Source: Lytechinus variegatus (Eukaryota > Echinodermata > Echinoidea > Temnopleuroida > Toxopneustidae). Taken from it: a DNA stretch of 64,000 nucleotides. The stretch's first letter is position 1; every line of letters begins with the position of its first letter. Shown here piece by piece: positions 22,021 to 34,346 of the stretch. The notes under the pieces are model-generated. The model did not search any database. It was given only the letters and a program-made list of their open reading frames with translations, and was not told the DNA's origin. Both the position numbers and the translations under genes were made by a program. Location: contig NC_054747.1 of the NCBI RefSeq assembly GCF_018143015.1, positions 35,104,733 to 35,168,732 on the forward strand, in the 5' to 3' direction.

Positions 22021-23324
22021 GTAAGCAAGAAATATTAACTCTATCGAGTAATGGATTGTTTTGTCATCCCCCAGTTGGCTACATAAAGGAATTAAAAAAA
22101 ATACTACATGATTTGTAAGTACAAACATATCTAATAAAATGGAAAATCTCAATGAAAAACATAATATAAATTAACATCTACACTCACGTGGAAATTTGCT
22201 AGAATCGTACCCCCTCCAGATAAATATCACCACTGCAATGAAACAACAACATTACGTAATAAAATTACATTCCTAGCGCTGTAATCCTGTCTTGGCAGTG
22301 CATCATAAATACTGGCAAGATTCACACACCGCTTAAAAAATTAAGTAGAATGTTTGAAAGAAAAAAATAAATAATACAGAACTACGCAAAAACATTGACA
22401 CGCTACTTCGATTTTGGCTTTTTTTTTTTTGGGGGGGGGGGGGGGAACTCGGTGTGCGGCGGAGGTACAACTTCGGTGCTGCTTTAACAACAATCAGCGT
22501 TATTGTTCATATCCAGTGAGCTGATGGAGAGAATAGCGGCCACCGCCACGCGCGGTCACCTTTCACTCACTCATAGATCATTCAATGAACAAGGTTATAT
22601 TAATATAACCTTGTTCTCAGTTATATCTCCATGTGTGACAAAATAAGGGTGGCAATGTTTGGCTTATTTTCTCTTTTTCTTTGGGGCAAATGCTTGATTT
22701 TTTTACACTGACAGTTTCCATTAGACCTGTTAATTCATACTGCTTGGCTCTTATTTAAATTTGATTCTTTATATGATTTTTCTTGATTAAAAATAGAGAT
22801 CAAAAAAATGAAAATTTTCTTGCCATATTACTTTCCACCAATAGAGGGCGTACACAAAAATATGCCCAAAATTCAAGTTTTTGAGCGCTCTGGTGAATAC
22901 AAAAATTATTCCCACATTAGTACTAATGATAAATAAATCAAAACTGTATGAAATTAGTAATTTTGGTCACAAAGTGATATTTTAATGATTTTTAGAGTGT
23001 GTGCTCTATATGCATTGGCATACCATAGACATACGGTAGTCCTACCTGTAGATTCTCCACAGGCCAGATGGTAGCAGTGAATCTTTCACTAACGTTAAAA
23101 AGTAAGTGGAAAATATTTGGATTGACTTTTATTCTTGATCATAGAAAACTTAGGATTTTAAAAAAATGTCATGAAATTTTAAAACATCGTCATCGCCATG
23201 ATCGGCGGTCAAATAACTCCCCGCAATTTTTAATCCCAGTCCCACACATGTCTTTTTGTGTCATTGCATTGTGAAAAGCGGTGTAAAAATTCAACTTGTT
23301 TTAATTTAGGGCAAGGCTTAAGTT
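22021..23324. other. Intergenic: no gene seen; perfect 28-bp palindrome at 22588
   Basis: It has a poly-T/G run at 22420-22446 and a perfect dyad at 22588-22615 (AACAAGGTTATATT and its inverse). A 45-bp stretch at 22188-22232 on the minus strand has good splice signals but was not accepted as an exon. Confidence 0.4.
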
Positions 23325-23596
23325 CCCGGGGGGGGGGGACACTTACATTGACGAGTGGATTCCATGCGCGACCAAGAAAACATGTAAAAAGGATGTCTTT
23401 TTCACGATAGGGCCACGTTACGTACATAACGTGATAGTCAAAAACACAAAAATAAATGAAAAAACATGAAATGACATGACCGGCCAACCTAAAAAGGAGA
23501 CAGAATTTGGAACTGAATATAGAGTCTAAGACTGCGTTCAGAAGCATCCATAGGTATCCATAGGTAGGTAGGTAAAAAGGGTAGGCCGAGGTCTAT

Positions 23597-26500
23597 CCAC
23601 ATACATTCGTAATTCCGAAGCACGAAGGTTGGTATTTCTGAAGGTTTGTAATTCCAAAGGTTCGTCAATCCGAAAACGAAATAAGGTTCATAATTCTGAA
23701 GGTTCGTCAATCCGAAAATGAAAGAATGTTCGTAATTCAGAAGGTTCGTTAATCCGAAAACGAAATAAGGTTCGTAATTCCGAAGGTTTGTTAATCTGAA
23801 AACAAAATGAGGTTCGTAATTCCGAGGCGAAGGTTCGTCAATTCGAAAACGAAATAAGGTTTGTTAATCCGAAAATTAAATAAGGTTCGTATTTCCGAAA
23901 ATGAAAATAATTCATTTTGGTAAAGAAAAAAGTGTTGTCATTGCAAGATTACACGTTATTATGCAATGATAGTAACAACGATCGATGATACATGCGTGTG
24001 TTGTGGCCAAAAGCATGTATTTCATTAAGAATAGGCGCCCTGCATCAAGCATATATTAGGCTAATTTCGATTTTATCTGAGCAATAATATTGCAGCCTAA
24101 GCAAATGGTTTAAAGATGCAGGGGATCAAGTGTGTTGGTCACGTGCGAGTAACCTCTAGATAATAGGATTTGTATTCGGGAGGGGATGTTAAGCTTCTGC
24201 TGGTAATAAAAATAATATAATAATGACCCTTGTGATGTTGAAAGCGCGAATCGCAAGCTCAACTAGTAAACATTTCATGTAACAAGACGTGAACTTAAAC
24301 ATTCTGAGCATTTTTTTTGTACTCGTGAGAAAGAAGTGTATCTTTCTAAAGAATTAATGCGAGGGCGAGCTGTAATTTGTATACTGACCAAAGTAACCTT
24401 GTAAGGACTGCATTTAGTGACTCATGAATAGAATATATATCTCACAAACTAAATAATGAGAGCGCGAACCGCAAGCTGAAAATTTGTGATATTCCAACCT
24501 GAAAACTGGACATTTTATACTTTTTGTAACCAGTGATAGAATGAGTTCCTCAATAAACAATACTTGATGGGAGTGAGAAATGTGAGCCATATTTTTCTGA
24601 TTTTCCAACCTGAAAACTGGACATTCTAAGCATTGTAAAAAAAATAATAGCTGGTCGAACAGTTTTCAGAATTGAAGTGGCTTCCCTGGGTAAATAATAT
24701 CTATATCATTATCATCATTTTAGGCCTACATGAAATTTCCACAAGTTTGAGCACATGACATCTCAGAAGGATGCCCTTTGAACAGTAATTGAACAAAAAG
24801 GCGAATTTTACATCTTCAGATTTGATTTTTTTCCCCAAAACTGCTTGCTCGCTACGCTCGCAGAAATGAAACGTAGATATATAACTTATCAATCAGTGAT
24901 CACTTAAAAAATTTTGCTCAATTTAATTACTACAAAACACGCAACCTCTTTACACAGATGATAATCTCATGGTGAAAATATCCGTTTGCACCAAATTTCC
25001 CCTATTGGCCCCTTTTTTGGCTTTGCCCCCCCAAAAGGAAAATACGTTCCCCCCACTGGTTGAAACACGCATCGTCTTCATGCCTAACTGCAAAAAGTTC
25101 TTAAAATGTCCCCTTTAGATCAGGTCAGAGCTTTATATATTTAAAATTTCTGTTCGCGCTTCTTGCTCGCAGTTATTATCTAGTTATTTAGTTATCTATT
25201 TATTTAGTTACATAGGCATCTCGTTTTGAAGATCACAAACATATTGCCCATCATATTAAAAAAATATATAGCTCGCGCTCGCATTATTTAAAAAGGTTTC
25301 ATCATGTTATTACATATTTACTTTATTTTATAAGTATAAAGCTAATTATTGACTGTTAGGACTACCCTTTCAAAGAAACAAAAAAAAATCAACTTTAAGC
25401 TGCCTATCGAGGAAAATATGGCTGAAAAAAATCCCCCCCCCCATTTGACGAAAGGTGGATCCGCTGGGAGAGAGGCAGGGGGCACTTGCACCCAAAAATG
25501 AAATAAAAAACAGGGAAATGAATATTTTCCAAAATGGAAAAGTTCCTTTTTCAAAAATGAATATGCTGTTTTTCATGTTTTTTTCGAGATGAAATACTCT
25601 TTACTTTAAAGTATACAAGTTTAGTTAAGTTTTCAGGCTGGAATATGCAAATTTTCAGCTTGCGCTTCGCACTCTCATTCGATTGGTGAAATATGCATCC
25701 TAAAGAGGTCCCTAAATGCTTTCTTTAACAGGTTACTTTTCTGGTCAGTATATTTTAGCTCGTGTTTTGCACTCGTGTTAATTCTTTAGTTAGATGCACA
25801 TCTTTTTAATGACAGCAGAAATCTGTTCAGATTAAAAAAAAACGTTTTCATTTTTTATTGAAATACCCTAAAGTTTTACTTGTGATTCATGCTTGCAACA
25901 GCTCGCAATAATGCCATTTTAAAGGACAAGTCCACCCCAACAAAAACTTGATTTGAATAAAAAGAGAAAAATTCAACAAGCATAACACAGAAAATTTCAT
26001 CAAAATCGGATGTAAAATAAGAAAGTTATGGCATTTTAAAGTTTCGCTTATTTTCAACAAAAATATTTATATGAACGAGCCAGTTACATCCAAATGAGAG
26101 AGTTGATGACATCACTCACTCACTATTTCTTTTGTTTTTTATTATATGAAATATGAAATATTTTTATTTTCTCGTCATTGTCATGTGAAATGAAGTTTCA
26201 TTCCTCCCTGAACACGTGGAATTCCATTATTTTAACATTTTGTGCTTCAGGCAATGAGGTCCTAATAATCAAATTCGTAAAAATTGAAATATTGTATAAT
26301 TCAAACAATAAAAAACAAAAGAAATAGTGAGTGAGTGACGTCATCGACTCTCTCATTTGGATGTAACTGGCTCGTTCATATAACTATTTTGTTGAAAATA
26401 AGCGAAACTTTGAAATGTCATAACTTTCTTATTTTACATCCGATTTTGATGAAATTTTCAGCATTGTGCTTGTCTGATTTTTCTCTATTGATTTAAATCA

Positions 26501-27141
26501 ACATTTTTCTAAGGTGGACTTGACCTTTAAGAATAATTGACCCCGAGAAACGTTTTATAACTTCACCTATGCTATGAATTTGTTATACTCTCTCCCGAAA
26601 AATAAAGCCTAATTATACATTTTGCCATATTAAGAAGTCACTTCAAAAAAGTTTTTCTCTAAAACACTATCAAACACACAATGACTTGAAGCAGATGATA
26701 ATCTTAAGGTGAAAATATCACCAAAGTGCCCATTTTGACGTATGAGTTTTATTTTTTGGCTTTACCCCCAAACGAAAATTCGTTCGGCCGCCCTTGCCTT
26801 CCCATCCTAATAACAATTGAACGGCAACAGTTTCCCCCGCCCCCCTTGCCTCTGCCTCTGCTTTCCGGTTTTCATTTTTCGGATTAACGAACCTTATTTC
26901 GTTTTCGGATTAACAAACCTTATTTCGTTTTCAGATTAACAAACCTTAGGCTGTTTTCGGATTAACGAACCTTCGGAACAACGAACTTATTTCGTTTTCG
27001 GATTATTAACGAACTTCGGAACAACAAACCTTATTTCATTTTCGGATTATCGAACCTTCGGAATAACGCCACAAATGTTCGGATTAACAAACCCTTTTTC
27101 GTTTTCGGATCTTTTGAACCCTCGGAATTACGAAGTGTAAC
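23597..27141. mobile_element. Foldback element ending in arrays of TTCGTAATTCCGAAGG units
   Basis: Both ends are tandem arrays of a variable unit of about 35 bp built on GTTCGTAATTCCGAAGGTT and CCGAAAACGAAATAAGG; the right array is inverted relative to the left. The interior holds GCGAGCGCGAAGCGC-type repeats, also in opposite orientations on the two sides (24230-24490 and 25640-25800), plus foldback copy 3. No coding sequence is recognised. Its terminal arrays are shared with the small element at 43720-44157. Confidence 0.7.
25919..26530. mobile_element. 'GGACAAGTCCACC' foldback element, copy 3
   Basis: It runs from TTAAAGGACAAGTCCACC to GGTGGACTTGACCTTTAA, with an internal inverted pair around 26100/26350 (CGTTCATATAA, CCAAATGAGAG). 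It is inserted within the large array-ended element at 23597-27141. Confidence 0.85.
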
Positions 27142-27712
27142 AGGTTATCTATTTCGCTAGGAAAATTATGTCACGTGTTTAGGGTCGAATTTGTGGGGAT
27201 GATAAAACAAAATTAAACTGTTTTATAAAGGATGTCCGTTTAGCCCCAACACTTCGTGTTTGGAGACCGATTTGTGCGAGGTGTAGAAGGTGGGGTCGTA
27301 CTAAACCAAATAAGGTAAAGCCGACGACCGAAGGAGGACCCGTAACAATAAAACATGCATACTTGTTTAGGGATTCATTTCAGGGAATATTTGCCAAGAG
27401 TATCGTTTTGTTTCCAATACTTGGCAGTTGTTGAGGGTAGGGTTTCACACTCCAATACTTGTTAAGGGGTGCATTTTCAGAATATGGAAATTACGTGTTT
27501 AGGGTGCTTTTCGAGTCCCCATGGTCGTGCATGGTGTCCACTCGTGAATGGAAGTGCCCCCCCCCCCCCGGGCTTAAAGCCCATTTACTCACTGCAAACA
27601 TCCTGCCTGTGGGGAATCTACAGATAGGACTATGGTATGCCAATGCTAACAACACACAAGAAATCATTATATGTATGACTTAGGCCCTTAGGGCCTAGAG
27701 TTAATTAGAGTC

Positions 27713-28159
27713 CTGGGGCAGGGGGGGGAGGGATGGGGGCACTCACTAATGCATAGTGGGTATGTGCCGTGATGGCATAGCATTTTAGTCTTATTGAGAA
27801 AAAGAACAAAGAAAGCCGCGCCAAAGTATAGCATTTTCTTATCGAGAAGAAAGAAATCTGCACCAAAGCTCGCACTTCACATATTTTCTGTTACGTCTTT
27901 CCTCCGTCCGCATTGATCTGCTACAATGAGTCGCAATTTTGTTGATAAGCGGCAGCAGATCAGATCGCTGTCCGACCATCGCCTGTGCGCTAGCGCACCC
28001 GGCGACCTGTTCCCAAGGACTCCGTTTTCACAAACATTTGCAGTTCCGAAGCCCGTTCCGAGGACCCTCCTTTTTACAATAAGCCCGCTTCAAGGCCCCA
28101 TTTTTTTGTCTCGCCCGCGGCACATACTGTACCTACTACTTTTTGCCCCCCCCCCCCGG
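27713..28159. mobile_element. CCCGGGG-type element with 8-bp duplication, copy 2 of the 5451-5935 family
   Basis: It is flanked by TTAGAGTC on both sides (27705-27712 and 28160-28167). It shares in inverse order TTCCGAAGCCCGTTCC, AGGACCCTCCTTTTTACAAT and GGCCCCATTTTTTTGTCTCG with the element at 5451-5935. Confidence 0.8.
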
Positions 28160-28167
28160 TTAGAGTC

Positions 28168-28875
28168 ACTCTTATTAATGTAGTTATGTTACAAAAAAAT
28201 AAAAATTGAGAAATGAGGTGTTCGCTTCATAGCATCATTTAGAGCTCATCAAGACCTTTCATTTAATACCTCATTCATTTCAGTCATTTCAGTAGCCCCA
28301 GTAACAAGAAAGTTATGGTAGTTTTAAGTTCGTACAAATCGCCTATTCAATTTTTATGTATTCCTTTGTTTTTGAAAACAAAAGTTGTGATCTTAATTGG
28401 GACCAAGTCCACGGTGCACTAATAGAAAACAACAATGCATACATTGGCATATGGGAGTGCCCAACAACACTCCCAAAAATTACAGATGCCGCCGAAACAG
28501 GGACATAAGAAACACACTTAGCATTAGTAGATTTCATTCAAATTTCACCACGATGTAGTTGAAATGTTAATCTATCAGAGTGGGATGATACCTGTAAATG
28601 TGAATAGCAAGAGGTTGAAAGCAAGGCCAAAGTTCCAGTAGCACACAGAGTCGCAAGATTACCAAGTGAGAATTTTTTTTCAAGTCTATATAGCTGCCAT
28701 AAACATTCAACTACGTAAAAACAATGATGCAATTGGGAATAACTTTTCCTTGGACATACAAAAACAATACAAAGCAATGCCTCCACAGTCGCCCTGCAAT
28801 TCTAGCCAGCACACTCAATGCCTCATTCAGAATGCACCTAGAGGGCGCTTTTGCAACATACCTACATTAACTTAA
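28168..28875. other. Intergenic: no gene seen
   Basis: Plain AT-rich sequence between two MITE-rich stretches. The 5' exon(s) of the zinc-finger gene could lie here but none is recognisable. Confidence 0.35.
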
Positions 28876-29013
28876 TGTCTAGTTGTGTGAACGCATATAT
28901 CAGATCATGCCAGGATGACACGCACTACTGCGTATTGATTGCGCTCTGCTAATCATATACGCGTTGGTGCGACTCTAAGTCATACTTCATAAATCATTGT
29001 GAAACATCCCCAG
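28876..29013. mobile_element. Truncated copy of the 15305-15518 MITE
   Basis: It shares AATGTCTAGTTG, CACTGCGTATTGAT(T), TATACGCGTTG and GCGACTCTAAGTCATACTT, ending CATTGTGAAACATCCCC. The left end is missing. Confidence 0.65.
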
Positions 29014-29345
29014 GTAAGGAAATTTGCATAGATCTACATGCAAACACATTTATTTGTTTTGGGTGATATACATACTTGTACTGTAGAGCTACTAGATCTA
29101 TCTGTTTTTTTTTTTGAAAGAAAAAAAATCACTGTTTGATAATCAACCTGAGAATTAGAAATGAGCTCAATGAGCATTAATAGTCTTTTTTTACACACCA
29201 ATGATTTGACGAGCACTTTCTAAGATAGGGAAGATTCTATGTTTTTGGCAGATTAACAGTTTGTACGAAATTGCCAAGAAGTATGAGGTACATGTTTGAC
29301 CTCCATGGTACATACATTAATCAAAATTTCCATGAACACTTATCT

Positions 29346-29923
29346 TTAAAGGACAAGTCCACCTCAAAAAGTTGATTTGAAAATAAAAGAGAAAAATCCA
29401 ACACGCAAAACACTGAAAATTTCATCAAAATCGGATGTAAAATAAGAAAGTTATGACATTTTAAAGTTTTGCTTAATTTCACAACTTTAGCAGTTATATG
29501 CACTTCCTGGTTGGTATGCAAATTGGCAGACTGATGACGTCACCCACTCACTATTTCTTTTGTATTTTATTATATGAAGTATGAAATATTCTAATTTTCT
29601 CCTCCTTGTTAAGTGAAACAAAGTTTTATTTCTCCCTGAACATGTGAAATTGCAATTATTTTAACAGTTTATGGTTAAGTCAAGTTGGTCCTTAATGTCA
29701 ATTCTGTAAAAATTGAAATGTTGTATAATTCAAACAATAAAAAACAAAAGAAATAGTGAGTGATGGACATCATCGACTCTCTCATTTGCATATCGCTGAG
29801 TTGTGCATTTAACTGTTTTGTGAAAAATAAGCGAAACTTAAAAATGTCATAACTTTTTTATTTTACATCCGATTTCTCTATTGATTGAAATCAACAATTT
29901 TCTGAGGTGGACTTGACCTTTAA
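29346..29923. mobile_element. 'GGACAAGTCCACC' foldback element, copy 4
   Basis: TTAAAGGACAAGTCCACC at the left and the inverted GGTGGACTTGACCTTTAA at the right enclose a palindromic body with the family's conserved ATCCGATTTT/AAAATCGGAT core. It ends only about 70 bp before the splice acceptor of the shared zinc-finger exon. Confidence 0.85.
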
Positions 29924-29996
29924 TAGAAATGAGAATAGAGATGGAGTACAATAATTTTGCCAATCACTTTAATTCTTGTGCTGTTTGTGTTTTCAG

Positions 29997-30721
29997 GAAT
30001 CTTGATCCTTTAAAGCAAAATGCAGAGATGGAGACCATGAACCCACTGCAGTTGTCAGGTCCTGACCAAATTGGAACCACCGGCCAACCACAAATCAAGC
30101 AAGAAGTGGGAATGAATGAGTTACATTCCCAATCAGATTCAATATTCTCAGGAAACATAAGCCCAATGCAAGAGACTTTAATCTTGATGCAGTCTTCGAA
30201 TTCTGGGGAAATAGCAACTTTACAACTGCAAATCAAACAAGAAGTGGAGAACAATGATTCACAATCAGATTCAATGTTTTCAGGAAACAGCCCACAGGAA
30301 GAAAAAGAGACTCTAACCCCAATGCAGACTTCAATTCCTAGGGGTATAGGAACTGTCCAACTACAAATCAAACAAGAATTGGAGAACAGTGACCTAAATT
30401 CCCAATCAGGTTCATTATATTCAGGAAACACAAGCCCAGAACAAGAGATAGAGACTCCAACCCTTACACAGTCCTCAAATCCTGGGGAAATAGGAACTTT
30501 ACAACCACAAGTCAAACAAGAATTGGAGAACAGTGACTCCCAACCAGAAGCCTTGTTTTCATCAGTCACCGTTCAATTCATCCTCCAGGAAGAGGAGTCA
30601 GCCACGCCATCGTCTGCTGGTGAGAATAGTTTGGACATCCCCCATCCTCCGACGTTCACCATCAAGACAGAACCGGAAGATGAACAGAATGAAGTTGATA
30701 TTGATCTACAAAAACAAGAAG
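29997..30721 (+). CDS. Zinc-finger locus, shared upstream exon with SUMO-motif repeats
   Basis: This is an open exon of 241 codons from a GTTTTCAG acceptor (29997) to a GTACCT donor (30722), ending in phase 1. An in-frame ATG lies at 30028; coding may begin there or upstream. Numbering from that ATG, the protein is four imperfect repeats of about 46 residues (QSDS-FSGN-SP..., SS/SNPGEI-T-Q) each led by IKQE or VKQE. Lysines 24, 70, 115, 163 and 213 lie in psi-K-X-E SUMO consensus motifs (IKQE, IKQE, IKQE, VKQE, IKTE). It is acidic and rich in Ser, Gln and Glu, with no fold I recognise. The phase matches all three downstream finger exons, so I infer that it is the N-terminal regulatory (probably repressor) part of a C2H2 transcription factor. 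Confidence 0.7.
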
Positions 30722-31819
30722 GTACCTTTAATAGTTCAACCATACTGAATTATTTTTCAGCTTATTCTGTATATCCAAAGTATACTCGACAAAAAAAAAA
30801 AAATCGGTAAGTTCCCCTCCCCCTTCTCCCCTAAACATCCATAATTTCTAATATTTTTATTAAACCAGGAGTTTTAAAAAACTTTGCATGCATCCGTAGG
30901 TAGCTTTTTTTAATAAAAGCTTCCATCAAATGTTGTAAGAAAAACTTGTCTATGTCTATATGCTTCTGTATAAAGCAAAGTAAGAAGGAAAATTTGTCTT
31001 TTTTAAAGTCAAGACTATCACGATGTTGATTTCATTTTAGGGTAAGTCCAAGAATTTGAGCACATAACTTATGGGACATTTCAGAGGCTTTAATGACCTG
31101 AAAAATAGTGTTAAATGACTTTGATCAGATTGAATACCCTCATGATGGTAGACATCTACTAATAATCAGGAAATAATTTTGTTTTCATTTCCTATGAGTT
31201 TTTATAATTGTCCCATACACAACACCCATTTTACCAATTATGCAAATTAAATACCCCAAATTAGCATAAATATGCATATTACTAAATTTTGTTAATGCAA
31301 TTTTAAAATTCAACATTTGGACTTTCTTACCTCACCAAAGGAACTTAAAGTAAAGATGAAATTGTGCCTTCTAGGGTGACCTTTTCTTGGACTTGCCCGT
31401 AAGCACCATTATGAAAGAACCCCTGAAACAATCTTTGTCTTAATCTGTACTTCATACACAATCCCCTTGAAATTGAATTCAGTAAGCTTAAAACATTTAT
31501 GCAAACATTTATCACATCAGATTAATCTCATTTTTGTTTTGCCTGCATTACGCGCCGCTTTTCCAACAGTTGTGTTGTCAACATTGAAGTCTGGCCTGCA
31601 TACAGGTGTAGTACTATTTGTTTGGCATCACTTGTGCCTGGGAGGCAAAAAGTGAACTGAATCACTGTGACCCGCAGGTCTCTCCCGATATTTAATTTGG
31701 GGAGTGTACATGTAGGTTGACCACTAGAGGAGCGCCGCTTTTCTGATGGCGTTGACAACATTGAAATCTGAACCTGATGTTAACCCTAAAAGGACTGCTA
31801 CATGTATTTGAGATGTATT

Positions 31820-32110
31820 AATAATGATAATAATAATAATAGGCATTTATATAGCGCCATCTATCTAGAAGTATTCTATTCCGAGGCGCGTTGTAATTAT
31901 TATTACCCCGGCTATAGCTCGAGTTGCCTCTCAGCGCTCATGTATTCAAGGAATTAATCCTGCTGGGTACCCATTCACCTCACCTGGGTCGAGTGCAGCA
32001 CAATGTGGATAAATTTCTTGCTGAAGGAAATTACGCCATGGCTGGGATTCGAACCCACGACCCTCTGTTTCAAAGTCAGAAGACTTATCCTTTGGGCCAC
32101 AATGCTCCAT
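31820..32110 (-). mobile_element. tRNA-derived SINE, copy 3
   Basis: This is the most complete copy. On the plus strand it begins with an ATAAT run and GGCATTTATATAGCGCC (the 3' end of the SINE), then GGGTACCCATTCACCTCACC, and ends with the tRNA-like head (GGGATTCGAACCCACGACCC). The orientation is opposite to the zinc-finger gene whose intron it occupies. Confidence 0.75.
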
Positions 32111-32479
32111 TAAGGACTGGGGGGCAATGATGGCCACCCTTCTGATCTCTGCAGCCGTTTGTGCGATCGAGCCAAGATTTGGCACGCACATTCTTTACCG
32201 CATTAACTGCAAGCCAGTGTAAACAAAAATTTCTGAAAATAATTATTCTTTATTTATTATGAATAAAATATGCAAATAATTTATTCGTGAAAACCAATGT
32301 TTGCATAGATAACACCTAAGTTCACTAAATCTCATGAGTTTTGTTTTCATTTTCTATGACTTTTTATAATTGTCCCATACGTAAATGGTGAACGGTAGCG
32401 AGTGGGGATGATTTTTTTCTCTCTGCTCCACGACCGCTCCAACAACGCTCGGGCGGTGTGACCATGCCTTAATGTTAAG

Positions 32480-33130
32480 TTTTTGAAATGACATAACTTA
32501 AAGAGTATGTAGACCTAGTTCATGAAACTTGGACATAAATGTAGGGTTAATCAAGTATTACTGAACACACTGCTTGAGTGTCAGTTCACATGACCAAGGT
32601 CAAAGATCATTTAGGGTCAATGAACTCAGACCAAGTTGGGAGAATTATTTTCAAAATCTTAACTGAAGGTTGAGTTTTGGAAATGACATCATAACTTAAA
32701 AAGTGTATGGATCTAGTTCATGAAACTTGGCCATAAGCTTAATCAAGTATTAGTAAATATCCTGCTTGAGTTTCAGGTCACATGACCAAGGTCAAAATTT
32801 TACTGTAGGGTCAAAGAACTTTGGTCAAGTTGGGGGTATTTGTTTAATTACTATCATAACTTTGAAAATTTATGGATCTAGTTCATGAAACTTTGACATT
32901 AGAGTAATCAAGTATCACTGAACATCCTGTACGAGTTTCAGGTCACATGACCATGGTCAAAGGTCATTTAAGGTCAATGAACTTTGGCCGTGTTGGGGTA
33001 ATTGTTGAATTGCCATCATAACTTTGACAGTTTATGGATAGAGTGAATGAAATGTGGACATGGGTGTAGTTGACAAGTCTTATTGTCACCGTTCAAATGT
33101 CATTTATGGTCAATGAACGTGGTATTATGT
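32480..33130 (+). repeat. Tandem array of a ~170-200 bp unit
   Basis: Three and a half diverged units carry GTTCATGAAACTTGGACAT, GGTCACATGACCAAGGTCAA and GGTCAATGAACTTTGG at regular spacing. Unit starts are near 32487, 32685, 32850 and 33010. It is non-coding. Confidence 0.75.
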
Positions 33131-34346
33131 CATTTTATGAATGGTGTTTTTGTGAATGATTATTTTATAGTAGTTTCAAAGATAGCACTGCTGCTATTAA
33201 ATCGCATAATGCATGCGAGACTGCCAGAGGCGTTCCACTTGTTTTGAATAATCATTTAACAGCTTTCAAAGTCAGCATTGCTGCTATATTGAATCGTAAT
33301 GCAGGCAAGACTGCCAGGGGCATTCTACTTCTTTTCAGAAGGTACAGTAGTAAATGAGTTTTGAAAAAAAATGAGTGTAATATAACATTAAATCTTTGAA
33401 TTATTCCTTTCAAAATTTTGTTCAGAGATAGTGGCTTACATTTTTGTTGAGTGTACGTGTAGATTAAATCAGTTTGGACACTAGAAGCTATCTGCAGTCT
33501 CCTCCAAGATTGGCACACTTGCTACTTCGCCAAGTACCCCGATCTTCACAAATCTCACGACAATCCGATTTTAGATTTAAACAATGCTTTCAATCACAAA
33601 AGCTAGGCTGCACTTCCTGTCTTGCTATTGAAAACAAATAGCATAGGCTTAGAGTATTGGGCCTGTACTATTATTCTTTGACAAAGGGGTTGTAAGTAGC
33701 CTGTTCTCATATTTTGTAAAAATCTGGGATGAATAGCATGTACTCTTATAGTTTGTTAATTGGAACTTGAAGGTTCTCATTGATCAGATATACATGAGTA
33801 AATGTTTATGGAATATACATCAGTAGAAAGCCTATTACATACTCTACATTTTTACTGATAACATTTTTCTGTAGGAAAAAGCATAAAAAAGTTACAGCCA
33901 TGTAAACTACGTATGCAAATCCAAAGCACCCGTTTCTGCGGTCCACAGAATTAATCCGGCAATAGGGGATTCCGTGCACGGCGGACAAAGAGTTAATTTA
34001 TCTATAAATTCCTTAGAATTTTTCATGAACAAGTATTGATTTTTGATTTAGCTTCATGTAAATAAACTCCTTACTAAAGTCAATATAATCCAAAATTTCT
34101 TCTCATTTTTCCCCTTTCATTTCAACAATCATGTGATATCAAAGACATTACAATGAAAGGAGAATTCTCCACTGAATTATATAAATTCTTAAAAATTCTG
34201 CAGCTCAAATGTGAGGGATGATATCTTTTTTGCAACTGAATTATAAAAGATGAAAGTGGTATGATTTGAAAGATGGATTATTCCTCTATTAACGAGAGGT
34301 AATACGAGTGAATGACTAAAAATTATATCGTGTTTTATGTCATCAG

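Larger units (their letters stand above)
23325..27572. mobile_element. CCCGGGG-ended element (second type), copy 1, split by a 3.5-kb insertion
   Basis: The left end is CCCGGGGGG then CACTTACATTGACGAGTGG; the right end is CCACTCGTGAATGGAAGTG and CCCCCGGG. Its two halves match the halves of the element at 47271-52198. Flanks CTTAAGTT and CTTAAAGC may be a decayed 8-bp duplication. The middle is replaced by the element at 23597-27141. Confidence 0.7.
30722..34346 (+). other. Zinc-finger locus intron: repeats, no exon seen
   Basis: It contains SINE copy 3 and two similar blocks of about 45 bp (31549 and 31731, GCGCCGCTTTTC...GACAACATTGAA). It also has a tandem array at 32480-33130 and a partly duplicated segment of about 80 bp (33175-33245 and 33262-33340, GCTGCTAT...GACTGCCAG). 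The rest is AT-rich. I see no further exon between the SUMO-motif exon and the first finger exon. Confidence 0.5.

Noticed and set aside
22188-22232. Minus-strand 45-nt mini-exon with TGCAG acceptor and GTGAGT donor, phase 1 at both ends
   Set aside because: Its phase would fit the first Ig exon, but the signal-peptide exon at 15009 fits as well and makes biological sense, while this stretch encodes no signal or domain. It may at most be a 5' UTR exon.
29964-30569. 201-residue minus-strand frame opposite the SUMO-motif exon
   Set aside because: Shadow of the repeated plus-strand coding exon. The Cys-rich look comes from the complement of repeated GGA/CAA codons.
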